In this document: positions 9,219-19,156 of the stretch, one piece after another
How positions within the stretch are numbered: position 1 is the stretch's first letter
Layout of the letters: each line of letters begins with the position of its first letter
Assembly: GCA_031288885.1 (NCBI GenBank)
Contig: JAITQP010000117.1
Location: 1-28,105, forward strand
Direction of reading: 5' to 3'
DNA: 28,105 nt
From: Prevotellaceae bacterium
Lineage (GTDB): Bacteria > Bacteroidota > Bacteroidia > Bacteroidales > UBA932
Position numbers and translations under genes: made by a program
The notes under the pieces: generated by a model
What the model was told of the DNA's origin: nothing
Seen by the model: only the letters and a program-made list of their open reading frames with translations
The model's database searches: none

Positions 9219-11009
9219 ATGAAAAGCAAAGAAAAGAAACGAAAAGCAAAGAAAAACTTCGCCTGTTATGGCTTGTTAGCTGTGGCGTTAGGGGCGGTTT
9301 TCTGCATGATTTCTTGCCAAGAGTGGGGTCAAACCGACCCGCCGGCAGGAAACCAAATTTATCCAACGCTTGAGCAGCTGGTAAATCTGACGTTTGAAGA
9401 GGAGCTAAATCCTGAGGAGATAGAGCTTTCCGCATACCCAAACGGTAGCGCGCCGACGGTGGTAAAGGACGAGGTGCACGGAGGGGTTCTTCATGCCGAC
9501 GGGGGATATGCACGTATGCCTAACCCGCTGAATGCGGTGAACGTGCAAAACGCCGTTTCGCTTACCATGTGGATTAAGCAAGCGGCGCCCGCCGAAGGCG
9601 AAACGCAAGACCTAACGAGCGCCCTTTTTTCTTTCCTCAATGCGGACGGCAAAGGGCTGTCCTTTACCGTGGGCGGAGGGTTGAGCTATACGGGCGACGA
9701 GGGTTCGTACGACGACAATAACCCAAGTCAGGATACCGGGCTGATGACAACGGGTGAGTGGCACTACTTAGCCATTGCCATTACCAACACCGGCTACTTT
9801 GTGCATGTTGACAGCACGAGGGTAATTGACAAGACCGTTACCAACTTCGACATGTCAAAAGTGGTGCAGTTTGTTGCCGACGCGCCTTACTTTTATATCG
9901 CCTATGGCTCGGGAGCGCAGCCGGTGGACGAAGTATGGGTGGACAACCTGAAAATCTACCGCAATACGATTAGCCAAAAAGAAACGAGCATGCCTACCGT
10001 GAGCGGAAAAAGCACAACGATTATCGTTGGCGAAACCGATTGCTCCACCGGCTGGTGGTCGGCTTTCTCCGACTTCTTGTCGGTGCCGGGCGACGGCGTG
10101 TTCCATTGGAAGTTCACCAACTATACTGCCGGAGCCAACAACTGGGAAAATTGGCTGATTGTAGTAACCAACGGTAAGAATTCTGGAGAAACCGGCTACG
10201 CCGAACACTTTGTGCTCCGCGCCGATGCTTTCGGGTGGGGAACATACTACGTTGGCGACAATATCACCCACGATTACAACTGGGACACGTATAAAAGCGA
10301 CATGCATGGCGCAACGGTTGACCTCACGCTGAAGCGGGAGGGCGGTCGAGTGGAGATGACCGCCGTTATCACCAAAGCCGGCGGAGGCGTGATGACCTAC
10401 TCGTACTTTGCGGAGGGAATTCCGGATGGCGCGATAGGCACTTTCCTGACGGTGGAAAAAGGCTACCTCGAAATGGACGCCAAAGACGTCAGCGTGGGGA
10501 CGCTTTATACAGCAGGCTCGTACCGCGTAGGTAGCGCAGACCTTTCCACCGGTTGGTGGTCAGCTTTCTCTAATATTGTGAAAACGAACGGCGACTACGT
10601 TGTCAGCTACCAATTCCGCAACTACACCAGCAAAGCTAATAACTGGAATAACTGGCTACTTGTAGTAACCAACGGTAAGGACAGGGCGGAAGATGGCTAT
10701 GCCGAATACTTTGTGCTCCGCGCCGACAGCTATGGGTGGGGAGACTATTACAAGGGAGAAAATCTCGGTAGTACGTACGATTGGGGAACGTTTAAGGAGG
10801 ATATGGACGGCGCGCTGGTAGATTTGACGATTAAGGTTATTGGCACGCGCTTGGATATGACCGCTATTACCACTACAGCGAACGGCAAGACATTAGAATA
10901 TACGTATTTCCACGATGATATTCCAGCAGGAGCCATGGGCACCTTCCTAACCGTGGAAGGGTGCTACGTAGATATTATTTCGGTTTCCACATGCCCTTTA
11001 ATCAAATAA
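9219..11009 (+). CDS. LamG-domain surface lipoprotein with duplicated C-terminal glycan-binding-like domain
   Basis: Probably a cell-surface glycan-binding protein serving the SusCD importers. The start was set at ATG 9219; an in-frame TTG two codons earlier is less likely. A basic N-terminus and a hydrophobic helix end in FCMISC (C33), a plausible lipobox. A DPPAGNQIYPTLEQL linker leads into a LamG/concanavalin-like fold (about residues 50-250). Two copies of a domain of about 160 residues follow (about 262-425 and 429-590), both with STGWWSAFS, NNW-NWL-VVTNGK, YAE-FVLRAD and GTFLTVE, offset by 167 residues. Domains of this type occur in Bacteroidota polysaccharide proteins, but I cannot give a family number. 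It is first in the operon, ahead of susC, whereas such proteins usually follow susD. No catalytic motif is seen. Confidence 0.75.
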   Translation: MKSKEKKRKAKKNFACYGLLAVALGAVFCMISCQEWGQTDPPAGNQIYPTLEQLVNLTFEEELNPEEIELSAYPNGSAPTVVKDEVHGGVLHADGGYARMPNPLNAVNVQNAVSLTMWIKQAAPAEGETQDLTSALFSFLNADGKGLSFTVGGGLSYTGDEGSYDDNNPSQDTGLMTTGEWHYLAIAITNTGYFVHVDSTRVIDKTVTNFDMSKVVQFVADAPYFYIAYGSGAQPVDEVWVDNLKIYRNTISQKETSMPTVSGKSTTIIVGETDCSTGWWSAFSDFLSVPGDGVFHWKFTNYTAGANNWENWLIVVTNGKNSGETGYAEHFVLRADAFGWGTYYVGDNITHDYNWDTYKSDMHGATVDLTLKREGGRVEMTAVITKAGGGVMTYSYFAEGIPDGAIGTFLTVEKGYLEMDAKDVSVGTLYTAGSYRVGSADLSTGWWSAFSNIVKTNGDYVVSYQFRNYTSKANNWNNWLLVVTNGKDRAEDGYAEYFVLRADSYGWGDYYKGENLGSTYDWGTFKEDMDGALVDLTIKVIGTRLDMTAITTTANGKTLEYTYFHDDIPAGAMGTFLTVEGCYVDIISVSTCPLIK

Positions 11010-11025
11010 CAAAAAATACATCAGC

Positions 11026-14000
11026 ATGAAAGATAAACACACAACAAAAAGAGCGCTCCGGAACCAGCTGTTTCGGGTGCTGCTAATCGTCCCCCTTACG
11101 CTCCCCTTGTCGCTGCGGGCGCAAAATCTAACCATCTTCGGCACGGTGCGCGATGGCAACAGCGACCCTGTGGTGGGGGCAAGCGTGGTGGTCAAAGGCT
11201 CCACGGTAGGCGTAGCCACCGACGTAAGCGGCAGCTACACCGTAAGCGCGCCGGCCGACGCAACGTTAGTGTTCTCCTTTTTGGGCTTAAAAACCCTTGA
11301 GGAGGCCGTAGCCGGGCGCGGGCGCATTGACGTTACGCTGCACGAAAGCGACCAGTCCCTCGGAGAGGTGGTGGTGGTAGGCTACGGCGCGCAGAAAAAG
11401 GAAAGCGTGGTGGGCGCCATTTCTCAGGTCTCCTCCGGAGAGCTGATGAAGTCGCCCGTTGCCAACATTTCGCAGGCCATTACCGGCAAAATTCCGGGGC
11501 TTATTACCTCGCAAACGTCCGGCGCGCCGGGCAGCGACGACGCGCTGGTGTTCATCCGCGGGCGCGCCACCTTTTCCGGCGACGCGCAGCCGCTCATCTT
11601 GGTGGACGGCGTGGAGCGCGCCTTTTCGCAGATTACCCCCGACGACATCGAAACCATTTCTGTGCTGAAGGACGCCTCGGCTACCGCCGTGTACGGGGTG
11701 AGGGGCGCCAACGGGGTTATCCTGATTACCACCAAGCGGGGGCGGGATCAAAAGCCGGTGGTAACCCTCACGGCAAACTGGCAGGTGCAGTCGCCCACCC
11801 GCAGCGATACCTACCTCAACTCCTACCAGTCGGTAACGCTGCTGGAGGAGGCCCTTGCCAACGACGGGCTGCCCTCGCAATTCTCCGCCGCAGACCTTGA
11901 GATGTACCGTAAGTCGGCGGCGGGAGAGCTGAGCGGCGTGGACGCGCTGCTCTACCCGAGTGTGGACTGGTATGACGAGGTGCTGGAAAGCTCCGCGCTC
12001 GCCCAGCGCTACAACGTGGCCATTCAGGGCGGCACCAAGCGCATGCGCTACTACGCCTCCGGCGAAATGTACGACCAGCAGGGGCTGTACAAAAACCTGA
12101 GCACCGACAAGTACGGCAATAAATCCAACACGAGCTACCGCCGCTACGCCTTCCGCGCCAACATGGACTTGCTGCTGACGAAAGACCTGACGGCGTCCGT
12201 CAACTTTGCCACGCGCTTTGAGGAGCGAAGCGGGCCCAACGCCTACGAAACGGCGGAGTACTCGGAGGTGTTCTACGAGCTCAACCACACGCCCGGCTGG
12301 CTGTTTCCGGTCAGCTACAGCTTTCAGGAGGGCGGGCGCGACGTTGTGCTCTACGGCGGCAGCTCGCAGTACCAGAATAACATTGCCGCCCGGCTGGCCA
12401 AAGCCGGCTTCTACCGCGCCACCAACACGATTAATGAAACCAACTTCATCTTTGACTACAAGGCGGGCTGGCTTACGCCGGGCTTGAGCGCAAAGGCTAT
12501 GGCCTCGTTTGACTACGACTCCTACTACAGGCGCAGCTTTTCGGCTGATTTTGCCACCTACGAGCTGAACGATAAGAGCCGCTACGAATCGTTGCTGTCC
12601 TACAACCAGCTCAACGCGGACTCGGAGCTGGGCTACGACGGCAACGACCAAACCACTACGCTCAAGCTCTACATGGAGCTTCAGCTCAACTACGCCCGCA
12701 AGTTCGGCCTCCACGATGTGACCGCCATGGTGCTCTACAACCAAAACGACTACCGCTATCAGGCCGACTTGGCGCAGCGCTATCAGGGGCTGGTGGGGCG
12801 CGCTACGTATGGCTACGACGACCGCTACTTGGCGGAGTTCAACGCCGGCTACAACGGCTCGGAAAACTTTATGAAAGGCAGGCGCTTCGGCTTCTTCCCC
12901 TCCCTTTCGGTGGGGTGGAGAATTAGCAACGAAGAGTTTATGGAGGCCACGCGGAGCTGGATGGATAACCTGAAGGTACGGGCGTCCTACGGTCAGGTGG
13001 GTAACGATGTGTACAAGGTGAACAACGTTAAGCAGCGCTTCCTGTACTTGGATAAGTGGACGCAGCTGGGCAACGCCTACTACTTTGGGACAACCGGCAA
13101 CATGGGAATTTACGAGGGTCAGTACCCCAACTACAACGTAACGTGGGAGCGCGCCAACAAGTACAACGTGGGGGTGGACTTCGGCTTCCTGAACGGGCTG
13201 ATTGGCGGTAGCGTTGACATTTTCCATGAGCGCCGCAACAATATCCTCACCGAATACCGGAGCCGCCCGCAGTGGGTAGGCGTGGTGATGGCCGCCGGAA
13301 ACTTGGGCGAAACAAAAAATCAGGGCTTTGAGGTGGAGCTCCGGCACGCCAAAAAGGTGGGGGAGGATTTGAGCTACACGGTAGGGTTCACGTTCTCCCA
13401 CGCCAAAAACGAAATCCTGAGCATGGACGAGCCGTCGCTGAAAACGGACTACCGCAAGCTGGAGGGGCGCTCCATCAACCAGTACTTTGGGCTGGTATGC
13501 GACGGATTTGTTACCTCGCAGGACTTGGCAAACCCAAAATTCCCCGTCTCCACCTACGGCAGCGTAAAGGTGGGCGACCTGAAGTACAGGGATATGAACA
13601 GCGACGGATTTATTGACGACCGCGACCAAACGGCCATCGGCTTTAACGACCTGCCCGAAAACCTGTACGCGCTGAACCTCGGCTGCACCTACAAGGGCTG
13701 GGGGCTAAGCCTGATGCTTCAGGGCGTGGACGCCGTAAGCCGCTACTACGATGCGGAGGCTATGTACGCCTTTATAGGCGGCGGAAAGGTGAGGGAGCAC
13801 CACTTGGAGCGCTGGAATCCGGCGGTGAGCGAAGCCGAAAACCTCGCCAACGCCACCTACCCCCTGCTGCACTACGACAGCTACGGCGACCACAACCAGC
13901 GCCCAAGCTCGTTCTTCCTCCAAAACGGGGCTTTCCTGCGCCTGAAGAACATTGAGCTGAGCTACACCGTCCCGCTCCGCTGGATAAAGCTGATAAGCAT

Positions 14001-14142
14001 GAGCGAGTGCCGCCTCTACATCAACGCAAACAACGTGGCTACGTGGGACCACCTGAACGGGTTAACCGACCCCGAAAGCAACGGCTCCAACCGCTATCCG
14101 ATTATGAGAACTGTGAACTTTGGTACAAACATTAAATTCTAA
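11026..14142 (+). CDS. SusC-family TonB-dependent outer-membrane transporter 1
   Basis: Outer-membrane beta-barrel that imports oligosaccharides, here probably arabino-oligosaccharides, driven by TonB/ExbBD and capped by the SusD partner. The 1038-residue protein has a signal peptide (cleavage after about LRA, residue 32), a carboxypeptidase-regulatory-like domain (about 34-105, IFGTVRDGNSDPVVGASV), the TonB-interacting segment GEVVVVGYG (113-121), the plug with LILVDGVERAF and VLKDASATAVYGVRGANGVI, then the barrel, ending in an aromatic residue (NIKF). No N-terminal STN or anti-sigma interaction domain is present, which fits control by an AraC-type regulator. It starts 16 nt after the LamG gene and ends 6 nt before susD1. 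Confidence 0.95.
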   Translation: MKDKHTTKRALRNQLFRVLLIVPLTLPLSLRAQNLTIFGTVRDGNSDPVVGASVVVKGSTVGVATDVSGSYTVSAPADATLVFSFLGLKTLEEAVAGRGRIDVTLHESDQSLGEVVVVGYGAQKKESVVGAISQVSSGELMKSPVANISQAITGKIPGLITSQTSGAPGSDDALVFIRGRATFSGDAQPLILVDGVERAFSQITPDDIETISVLKDASATAVYGVRGANGVILITTKRGRDQKPVVTLTANWQVQSPTRSDTYLNSYQSVTLLEEALANDGLPSQFSAADLEMYRKSAAGELSGVDALLYPSVDWYDEVLESSALAQRYNVAIQGGTKRMRYYASGEMYDQQGLYKNLSTDKYGNKSNTSYRRYAFRANMDLLLTKDLTASVNFATRFEERSGPNAYETAEYSEVFYELNHTPGWLFPVSYSFQEGGRDVVLYGGSSQYQNNIAARLAKAGFYRATNTINETNFIFDYKAGWLTPGLSAKAMASFDYDSYYRRSFSADFATYELNDKSRYESLLSYNQLNADSELGYDGNDQTTTLKLYMELQLNYARKFGLHDVTAMVLYNQNDYRYQADLAQRYQGLVGRATYGYDDRYLAEFNAGYNGSENFMKGRRFGFFPSLSVGWRISNEEFMEATRSWMDNLKVRASYGQVGNDVYKVNNVKQRFLYLDKWTQLGNAYYFGTTGNMGIYEGQYPNYNVTWERANKYNVGVDFGFLNGLIGGSVDIFHERRNNILTEYRSRPQWVGVVMAAGNLGETKNQGFEVELRHAKKVGEDLSYTVGFTFSHAKNEILSMDEPSLKTDYRKLEGRSINQYFGLVCDGFVTSQDLANPKFPVSTYGSVKVGDLKYRDMNSDGFIDDRDQTAIGFNDLPENLYALNLGCTYKGWGLSLMLQGVDAVSRYYDAEAMYAFIGGGKVREHHLERWNPAVSEAENLANATYPLLHYDSYGDHNQRPSSFFLQNGAFLRLKNIELSYTVPLRWIKLISMSECRLYINANNVATWDHLNGLTDPESNGSNRYPIMRTVNFGTNIKF

Positions 14143-14148
14143 ACCATC

Positions 14149-15903
14149 ATGAAGAAGTACTTATTATACATATTCGTTGCCGTAATCGCGTGCGCAGCCT
14201 TCCCCTCGTGCGAGGATGCGTTTGGCGACTTTCTGGAAAAACAGCCGAGCAACGAGCTAACGGAAGAGGAGGTGTTCAGCGACTGGACAACCACCATGCA
14301 GTTCCACTTTGACGCCTACAACTTTTTGCGCCACGGCGCCGGCCGCATCAACCGCTCGTGGATGGACGCCGCCACCGACCTTGCGCAAACCAGCTACGCG
14401 AACGGCGGCGTGCGCACAACGTTCAACATCGGCAACTACTACGGCGGCGGCGGCTCGTCGGAGCTCATCGACACGTGGGAGCACTACTACCGGGGCGTCC
14501 GCAAGTGCAACATGCTGCTGAGCCGCATCGACAGCGTCCCCAAGGGCGCCGACCTGAGCGCCGAAAAGTACGAAACCGACAAGCTCAACTACAAGTCGGA
14601 GGCACGCTTCCTGCGCGCATACTTCTACTGGGAGCTCTTCCTGCGCTACGGCGCTATCCCCATCGTAAAGGAGGTGCTCGACCCCGACGGCGATTTGCTC
14701 ACAAAATACGCCACGCGGCCCACCACGCAGGCGTTTGTGGTGGACTTCGTGCTGCGGGAGCTGCGGGAGTGTGAGGCCGGCCTGATGTCCTACGACGACG
14801 GCGTGAAAACCGCCAACGCCGGACGAATTAGCCAGCCTATGGCGAGGGCGCTCTACGCGCGCATCATGCTTTACATGGCGAGCGAGCGCTTTGGCGAAGC
14901 CTCCGGCGTTACGTGGGAGCAGGCTGCCAACGCCGCAAAGAGCTTTATGGACGACTTTGGCAGCGCCTACGAGCTGTTTACCACCGGCAATACCGACGCG
15001 GAAAAGTACACCAACGCCATCCTGCGAACTACCTACGAGGGAAACAACAAGGAGGTTATTTTCTTCCGCAACGATGTGAAAATCGGCTGGGCGAATATCC
15101 AAGATGACTCGCCGGTGGGCGAGGGCGGCAACGGCGGCCTGTGCCCGTCGCAAAACTTGGTGGACATGTACGATATGGCGGACGGCTCGTCGCCCTTTGT
15201 GGAGTACGACGCCACCGGCGCGCCCGTCTATAGCGGCGCGGCTGCTCCCGCCATCAACGCGGCAAGCGGCTACAACGACGCGTTGCCGTGGAGCCAACGC
15301 GACCCGCGGCTGGCGGCTACGGTGCTGCACCACGGCGCACGCTGGGGAGAAGGCGTTATCAACGTAGTCAAGGGGCAGCGCGACAACCCGGTGGGCAACG
15401 CCAACGCTACCCCAACGGGCTACTACCTCCGCAAGTACATTCCGGAGAATATCCTGAGCGCTGTGCACAGCGGAACGAGCTACCGCAATTGGGTTATTAT
15501 CCGCTACGCGGAAATCCTCCTGAGCTACGCGGAGGCCGTGAACGAGCATCAAGGCCCGTGCGACGAGGTGTATGAAAGCTTGGATAAAATCCGGCAGCGC
15601 GCAGGCGTCGCCGGCAGCGTAAAAAACCGGAGCGACCTGACGACAAAGGAGAGCCTGCGCAACTTTATACGGAAGGAGCGCACGGTAGAGCTGGCGTTTG
15701 AAGACCACCGAGCTTGGGATGTGCGGCGCTGGGATGTGGCGGTTGAAGCCCTGTCGCGCCCTGTTTACGGCGTGGAGGTTACCTCCTCCGCGTATACCCG
15801 CAAGGTAGCCCAAGAAAGAGTGTTTGAGGGAAAGATGTATCTCTATCCCATTCCGGAAACGGAAGTATGGAAAGCTAATATCACAAATAATCCGGGTTGG
15901 TAA
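14149..15903 (+). CDS. SusD-family surface glycan-binding lipoprotein 1
   Basis: Lipoprotein lid of SusC1, binding the polysaccharide or oligosaccharide at the cell surface. It is 584 residues long with a signal peptide ending in FPSC (C21; a second candidate is VIAC, C15), followed by the typical SusD opening EDAFGDFLEKQPSNELTEEE. The alpha-helical TPR-like body includes KSEARFLRAYFYWELFLRYG and the C-terminal RNFIRKERTVELAFEDHRAWD, both hallmark SusD segments. It begins 6 nt after the susC1 stop, so the two are translated as a pair. Ligand specificity cannot be read from the sequence; arabinan is inferred from the neighbouring GH43 and GH51 genes. Confidence 0.95.
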   Translation: MKKYLLYIFVAVIACAAFPSCEDAFGDFLEKQPSNELTEEEVFSDWTTTMQFHFDAYNFLRHGAGRINRSWMDAATDLAQTSYANGGVRTTFNIGNYYGGGGSSELIDTWEHYYRGVRKCNMLLSRIDSVPKGADLSAEKYETDKLNYKSEARFLRAYFYWELFLRYGAIPIVKEVLDPDGDLLTKYATRPTTQAFVVDFVLRELRECEAGLMSYDDGVKTANAGRISQPMARALYARIMLYMASERFGEASGVTWEQAANAAKSFMDDFGSAYELFTTGNTDAEKYTNAILRTTYEGNNKEVIFFRNDVKIGWANIQDDSPVGEGGNGGLCPSQNLVDMYDMADGSSPFVEYDATGAPVYSGAAAPAINAASGYNDALPWSQRDPRLAATVLHHGARWGEGVINVVKGQRDNPVGNANATPTGYYLRKYIPENILSAVHSGTSYRNWVIIRYAEILLSYAEAVNEHQGPCDEVYESLDKIRQRAGVAGSVKNRSDLTTKESLRNFIRKERTVELAFEDHRAWDVRRWDVAVEALSRPVYGVEVTSSAYTRKVAQERVFEGKMYLYPIPETEVWKANITNNPGW

Positions 15904-15920
15904 TCTTTAAATCAAAAACT

Positions 15921-18900
15921 ATGTACACAACAGTAATCAACATCGTAAAAAAAGTGGCCGGAGCGCGTAAGCTCCTGCTGATAGCGCTGCTCCTGCCTGC
16001 GGTAAGCCACTCCGCGTGGGCGCAGAATGAACAAACTTTGCGGGGGCGCATTGTGGACGGCGAGGGCAACCCGATTGCCGGCGCAGTGGTGAACGTTGCC
16101 GAGTCGAGCCGCATTGCGCTCTCCGATAAGGACGGCTTTTTTGACCTGAAGAGCGTGAAGAGCACGGACGAAATTATCGTTAGCAGCGCAGGCTACTTCA
16201 CAAAAACCATTCCGGCGGAGTTCGGGGAGGATTTCCAAATCGTGATGGAGGCCGACGCGGACGAATACCTGCACACGATGCCCGTACCCTTTCTGCGCAA
16301 GCAGAAGAAGCTGATGACCGAGGCCACCTCGGTGGTTACCGGCGAAGAGCTGCAAAAGCACCCCATTACGGTGCTCCAAAACGCCTTTACCTCAACGGTT
16401 ACCGGCGTGGAAACCTACGAGTGGGCAAGCGAGCCCGGGTGGACGGAGTCGGCAATATACATCCGGGGGCTGCGCACCATGAACGCCAGCGCGCGAAGCC
16501 CGCTCATCATTGTGGACAACGTGGAGCGCGACCTCTCGTTCCTCGACGCTTACCCCATCGAAAACATCACCATCCTGAAGGACGCCGCCGCGTGCGCTAT
16601 CTACGGCATGAGGGGCGCCAACGGAGCTATTCTGGTCACCACCAAGCGCGGGGAGGCCGGACGAACGAAAATCAGCTTTACGCAGGAGGTGGGCTACCAA
16701 ATGCTGAGCAACAAGATGGAAACCCAAAACTCCTACAACATGGCGCTGACGCGCAATCAGGTGAGGTATTTGGATGGGCTGGATCCGCTGTACTCGGACA
16801 ATGAAATTGAAATGTACCGCCGCGTAAGCGCGGGCGAAACGCTGGAGGGGATGGACAAGTACCGCTACTTTAACACCAACTGGTACGAGGAGCTCTACCG
16901 CGAGCGCGCCCCCATGTACAGAACCAACCTCTCCATCAGCGGCGGCAACGAGCGCACGCGCTACTTCATTTCGGGCTCGTACCTCCGCCATGAGGGTATG
17001 TGGAACGATAAGTGGACGGAGTACAACGACGGCTTCAGCACCCAGCACGTGCTCGACCGCTTCAACCTGCGCTCGAACATAGACATCGACGTCAACAAGT
17101 TTTTGAACGTATCCGTAGACCTCGGCGGGCGCATCGACGATATTTCGCAGCCCTACACGGGGGTGTTCAGCATAGTTACCTTTGGGGCGATAGAGGCCAG
17201 CCCCATGGAGCCGGTCTATACGCCCAACGGCGAGCTGTACGCCTCCTCCACCGCCAACAACGCCGGGCGATACCTCGCCTCGTCGGGGCTGGAAAAGAAC
17301 AGGCGGCGCAACGTGTACAGCACCATAAATATGAATGGAGATCTGGGGCAGCTGCTCTCCGGGCTCAAGGCAAAGGCTACCATAAGCTTCGACTCCTACG
17401 AAACCTTTGAGTCGAGCCAAGAAAACAGCGTAAACTCGTTCACGTACGACTATACGTCGGCGGCCAGCGACGTGTCGGAGTACACCCTGACCCGCTACTC
17501 TACGTTCGCGGCGCTATCCAACCCAAGAACCAACCCGCGCGAGTACTACTTCAACGTCAACTTCAACGCCGGGCTGAGCTACGAAAAGCTTTTTGGGAAG
17601 CACGCCGTAAACGCGCAGGCGTTTATCCGCACCTACAAGAACGTTACGCAGGGCTCCACGTCGTCCAACCGCTACCTGTCGTACAACGCGCAGGCTTCCT
17701 ACGTGTACGACAACCGCTACGTTGTTGCCGGCAGCGTGTCGCAAATGGCGTCCGACAACTACGCCCCCGAGGAGCGCTGGGGGCTTTTCCCCGGCGGCTC
17801 GCTTGGCTGGGTGATGTCCGAAGAACCGTGGCTGAAGCATGAGAGCATAGACCTGCTCAAGCTGCGCGCCTCCTACGGGCGCGCCGGACAGGCCAACACC
17901 GGCGCCGGGCGCTACCCCTACCAGAGCACCTACGGATCCGGCACAAACTACAACTTTGGAACGTCGCAATCGAGCGTCAGCGGCATTGCCGAGAGTAAAG
18001 TCGGCAACTCGAACAGCAAGTGGGAAATATCCGACATGCTGAACGTAGGCGTGGACTTTGACCTTTGGGGCAGGAAAGTGTACGGCGCGGTAGACGCCTT
18101 TAAGGAGTGGCGCTCCAATATCCTCGTAACCCGCAATACGGTTCCGATTATTCTGGGCGTAAGCGCCCCGCAGGACTCCTACGGTAAGGTGGAGAGCAGA
18201 GGGTTTGAGCTGACGCTGGGGCACCGCAACCGCGCGGGCAAGCTCAGCTACTACGTGGAGGGAATGCTGACGTGGAATACCAACCAAATAACCGAAATGG
18301 ACGAGCTGGAGCCCAACGTGCCGTGGCAGGCAAAAACCGGCAACCGCATCTTTGACGGTACGGAGGTGGCCGCCATGTACGAAGGCGCCTTTAACAACGG
18401 CGTGGGCGGATGGAACCAGTACAAGTTTGTGCAGTGGGCGAGCGACCCCAGCCTCGTTGCCTCCAGCCAGCAGGACGCCATCGACCATCCGGAAAAGTAC
18501 CCCTACAGCACCGCGTCGGGCGGCGCGCAGAAGCTGGGCACGGCCGTATTTCAAGACCTGAACAACGACCGCCAGATTGACGTGAACGATATGACGCCCA
18601 CCGGCTACACCATCATTCCCGAGCTCATCCCGAGCGTTACCATCGGCTTTGAGTGCTACGGCTTCGACGCGCGCGCCATGCTCACCGCCTACATGAACCG
18701 CTCCGTATTCCTGTCGCCCGCCATCAGCTACTCCGGCTGGAGCAACATGGGTACGCACGAAGTTGCCAAGGCGTGGGGATACTACAACGACGACCCCACC
18801 GACCCGCGCAACATCAACGCCGTTTACCCGAGGCCAGCCTACGGCGGCTTTAACGCCATAGACAGCGACCGGGGCTCGGGCACCTACAAGAACGACATCT

Positions 18901-19133
18901 GGATTAAGGACGGTAGCTATTTATCTTTCCGCAACGTTGAGGTTGGCTACTCGCTGCCCAAGCAGCTCGTTGCCAAGGTCAACATGACGAACTGCCGCGT
19001 TTACTTCAGCGGCTACAACCTGCTTACGTTTAGCGAGCTGCCGGAGGGTACAGACCCCGAAAAGCCAATGAGCTACTGCTGGTGGTATCCGAAAACCCGC
19101 TCATTCTCTTTTGGTATTAACATCGGTTTCTAA
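15921..19133 (+). CDS. SusC-family TonB-dependent outer-membrane transporter 2
   Basis: Second SusC-like importer of 1070 residues, read from ATG 15921; the frame also contains an upstream TTG at 15897 that overlaps the susD1 stop and was not chosen. It has a signal peptide (cleavage after about SAWA), a carboxypeptidase-regulatory-like domain (TLRGRIVDGEGNPIAGAVV), a plug with PLIIVDNVERDLSF and ILKDAAACAIYGMRGANGAI, and a barrel ending in INIGF. The segment where SusC1 has GEVVVVGYG reads MPVPFLRKQKKLMTEA (from residue 120), so the TonB-interacting segment is unusual. Two SusCD pairs in one arabinan locus is also known from Bacteroides thetaiotaomicron, probably for chains of different length or branching. 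It follows susD1 by 17 nt. Confidence 0.94.
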   Translation: MYTTVINIVKKVAGARKLLLIALLLPAVSHSAWAQNEQTLRGRIVDGEGNPIAGAVVNVAESSRIALSDKDGFFDLKSVKSTDEIIVSSAGYFTKTIPAEFGEDFQIVMEADADEYLHTMPVPFLRKQKKLMTEATSVVTGEELQKHPITVLQNAFTSTVTGVETYEWASEPGWTESAIYIRGLRTMNASARSPLIIVDNVERDLSFLDAYPIENITILKDAAACAIYGMRGANGAILVTTKRGEAGRTKISFTQEVGYQMLSNKMETQNSYNMALTRNQVRYLDGLDPLYSDNEIEMYRRVSAGETLEGMDKYRYFNTNWYEELYRERAPMYRTNLSISGGNERTRYFISGSYLRHEGMWNDKWTEYNDGFSTQHVLDRFNLRSNIDIDVNKFLNVSVDLGGRIDDISQPYTGVFSIVTFGAIEASPMEPVYTPNGELYASSTANNAGRYLASSGLEKNRRRNVYSTINMNGDLGQLLSGLKAKATISFDSYETFESSQENSVNSFTYDYTSAASDVSEYTLTRYSTFAALSNPRTNPREYYFNVNFNAGLSYEKLFGKHAVNAQAFIRTYKNVTQGSTSSNRYLSYNAQASYVYDNRYVVAGSVSQMASDNYAPEERWGLFPGGSLGWVMSEEPWLKHESIDLLKLRASYGRAGQANTGAGRYPYQSTYGSGTNYNFGTSQSSVSGIAESKVGNSNSKWEISDMLNVGVDFDLWGRKVYGAVDAFKEWRSNILVTRNTVPIILGVSAPQDSYGKVESRGFELTLGHRNRAGKLSYYVEGMLTWNTNQITEMDELEPNVPWQAKTGNRIFDGTEVAAMYEGAFNNGVGGWNQYKFVQWASDPSLVASSQQDAIDHPEKYPYSTASGGAQKLGTAVFQDLNNDRQIDVNDMTPTGYTIIPELIPSVTIGFECYGFDARAMLTAYMNRSVFLSPAISYSGWSNMGTHEVAKAWGYYNDDPTDPRNINAVYPRPAYGGFNAIDSDRGSGTYKNDIWIKDGSYLSFRNVEVGYSLPKQLVAKVNMTNCRVYFSGYNLLTFSELPEGTDPEKPMSYCWWYPKTRSFSFGINIGF

Positions 19134-19156
19134 TAAATTTTAATAAATTTGTAGCT

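Noticed and set aside
11287..13629. 780-codon open frame antisense to susC1
   Set aside because: The SusC reading has full family motifs. Long antisense frames are common in GC-rich genes with strong codon bias, and this one shows no domain pattern.
14257..15813. 518-codon open frame antisense to susD1
   Set aside because: Same reason: SusD motifs are clear on the plus strand and the antisense product looks like a biased-composition shadow.
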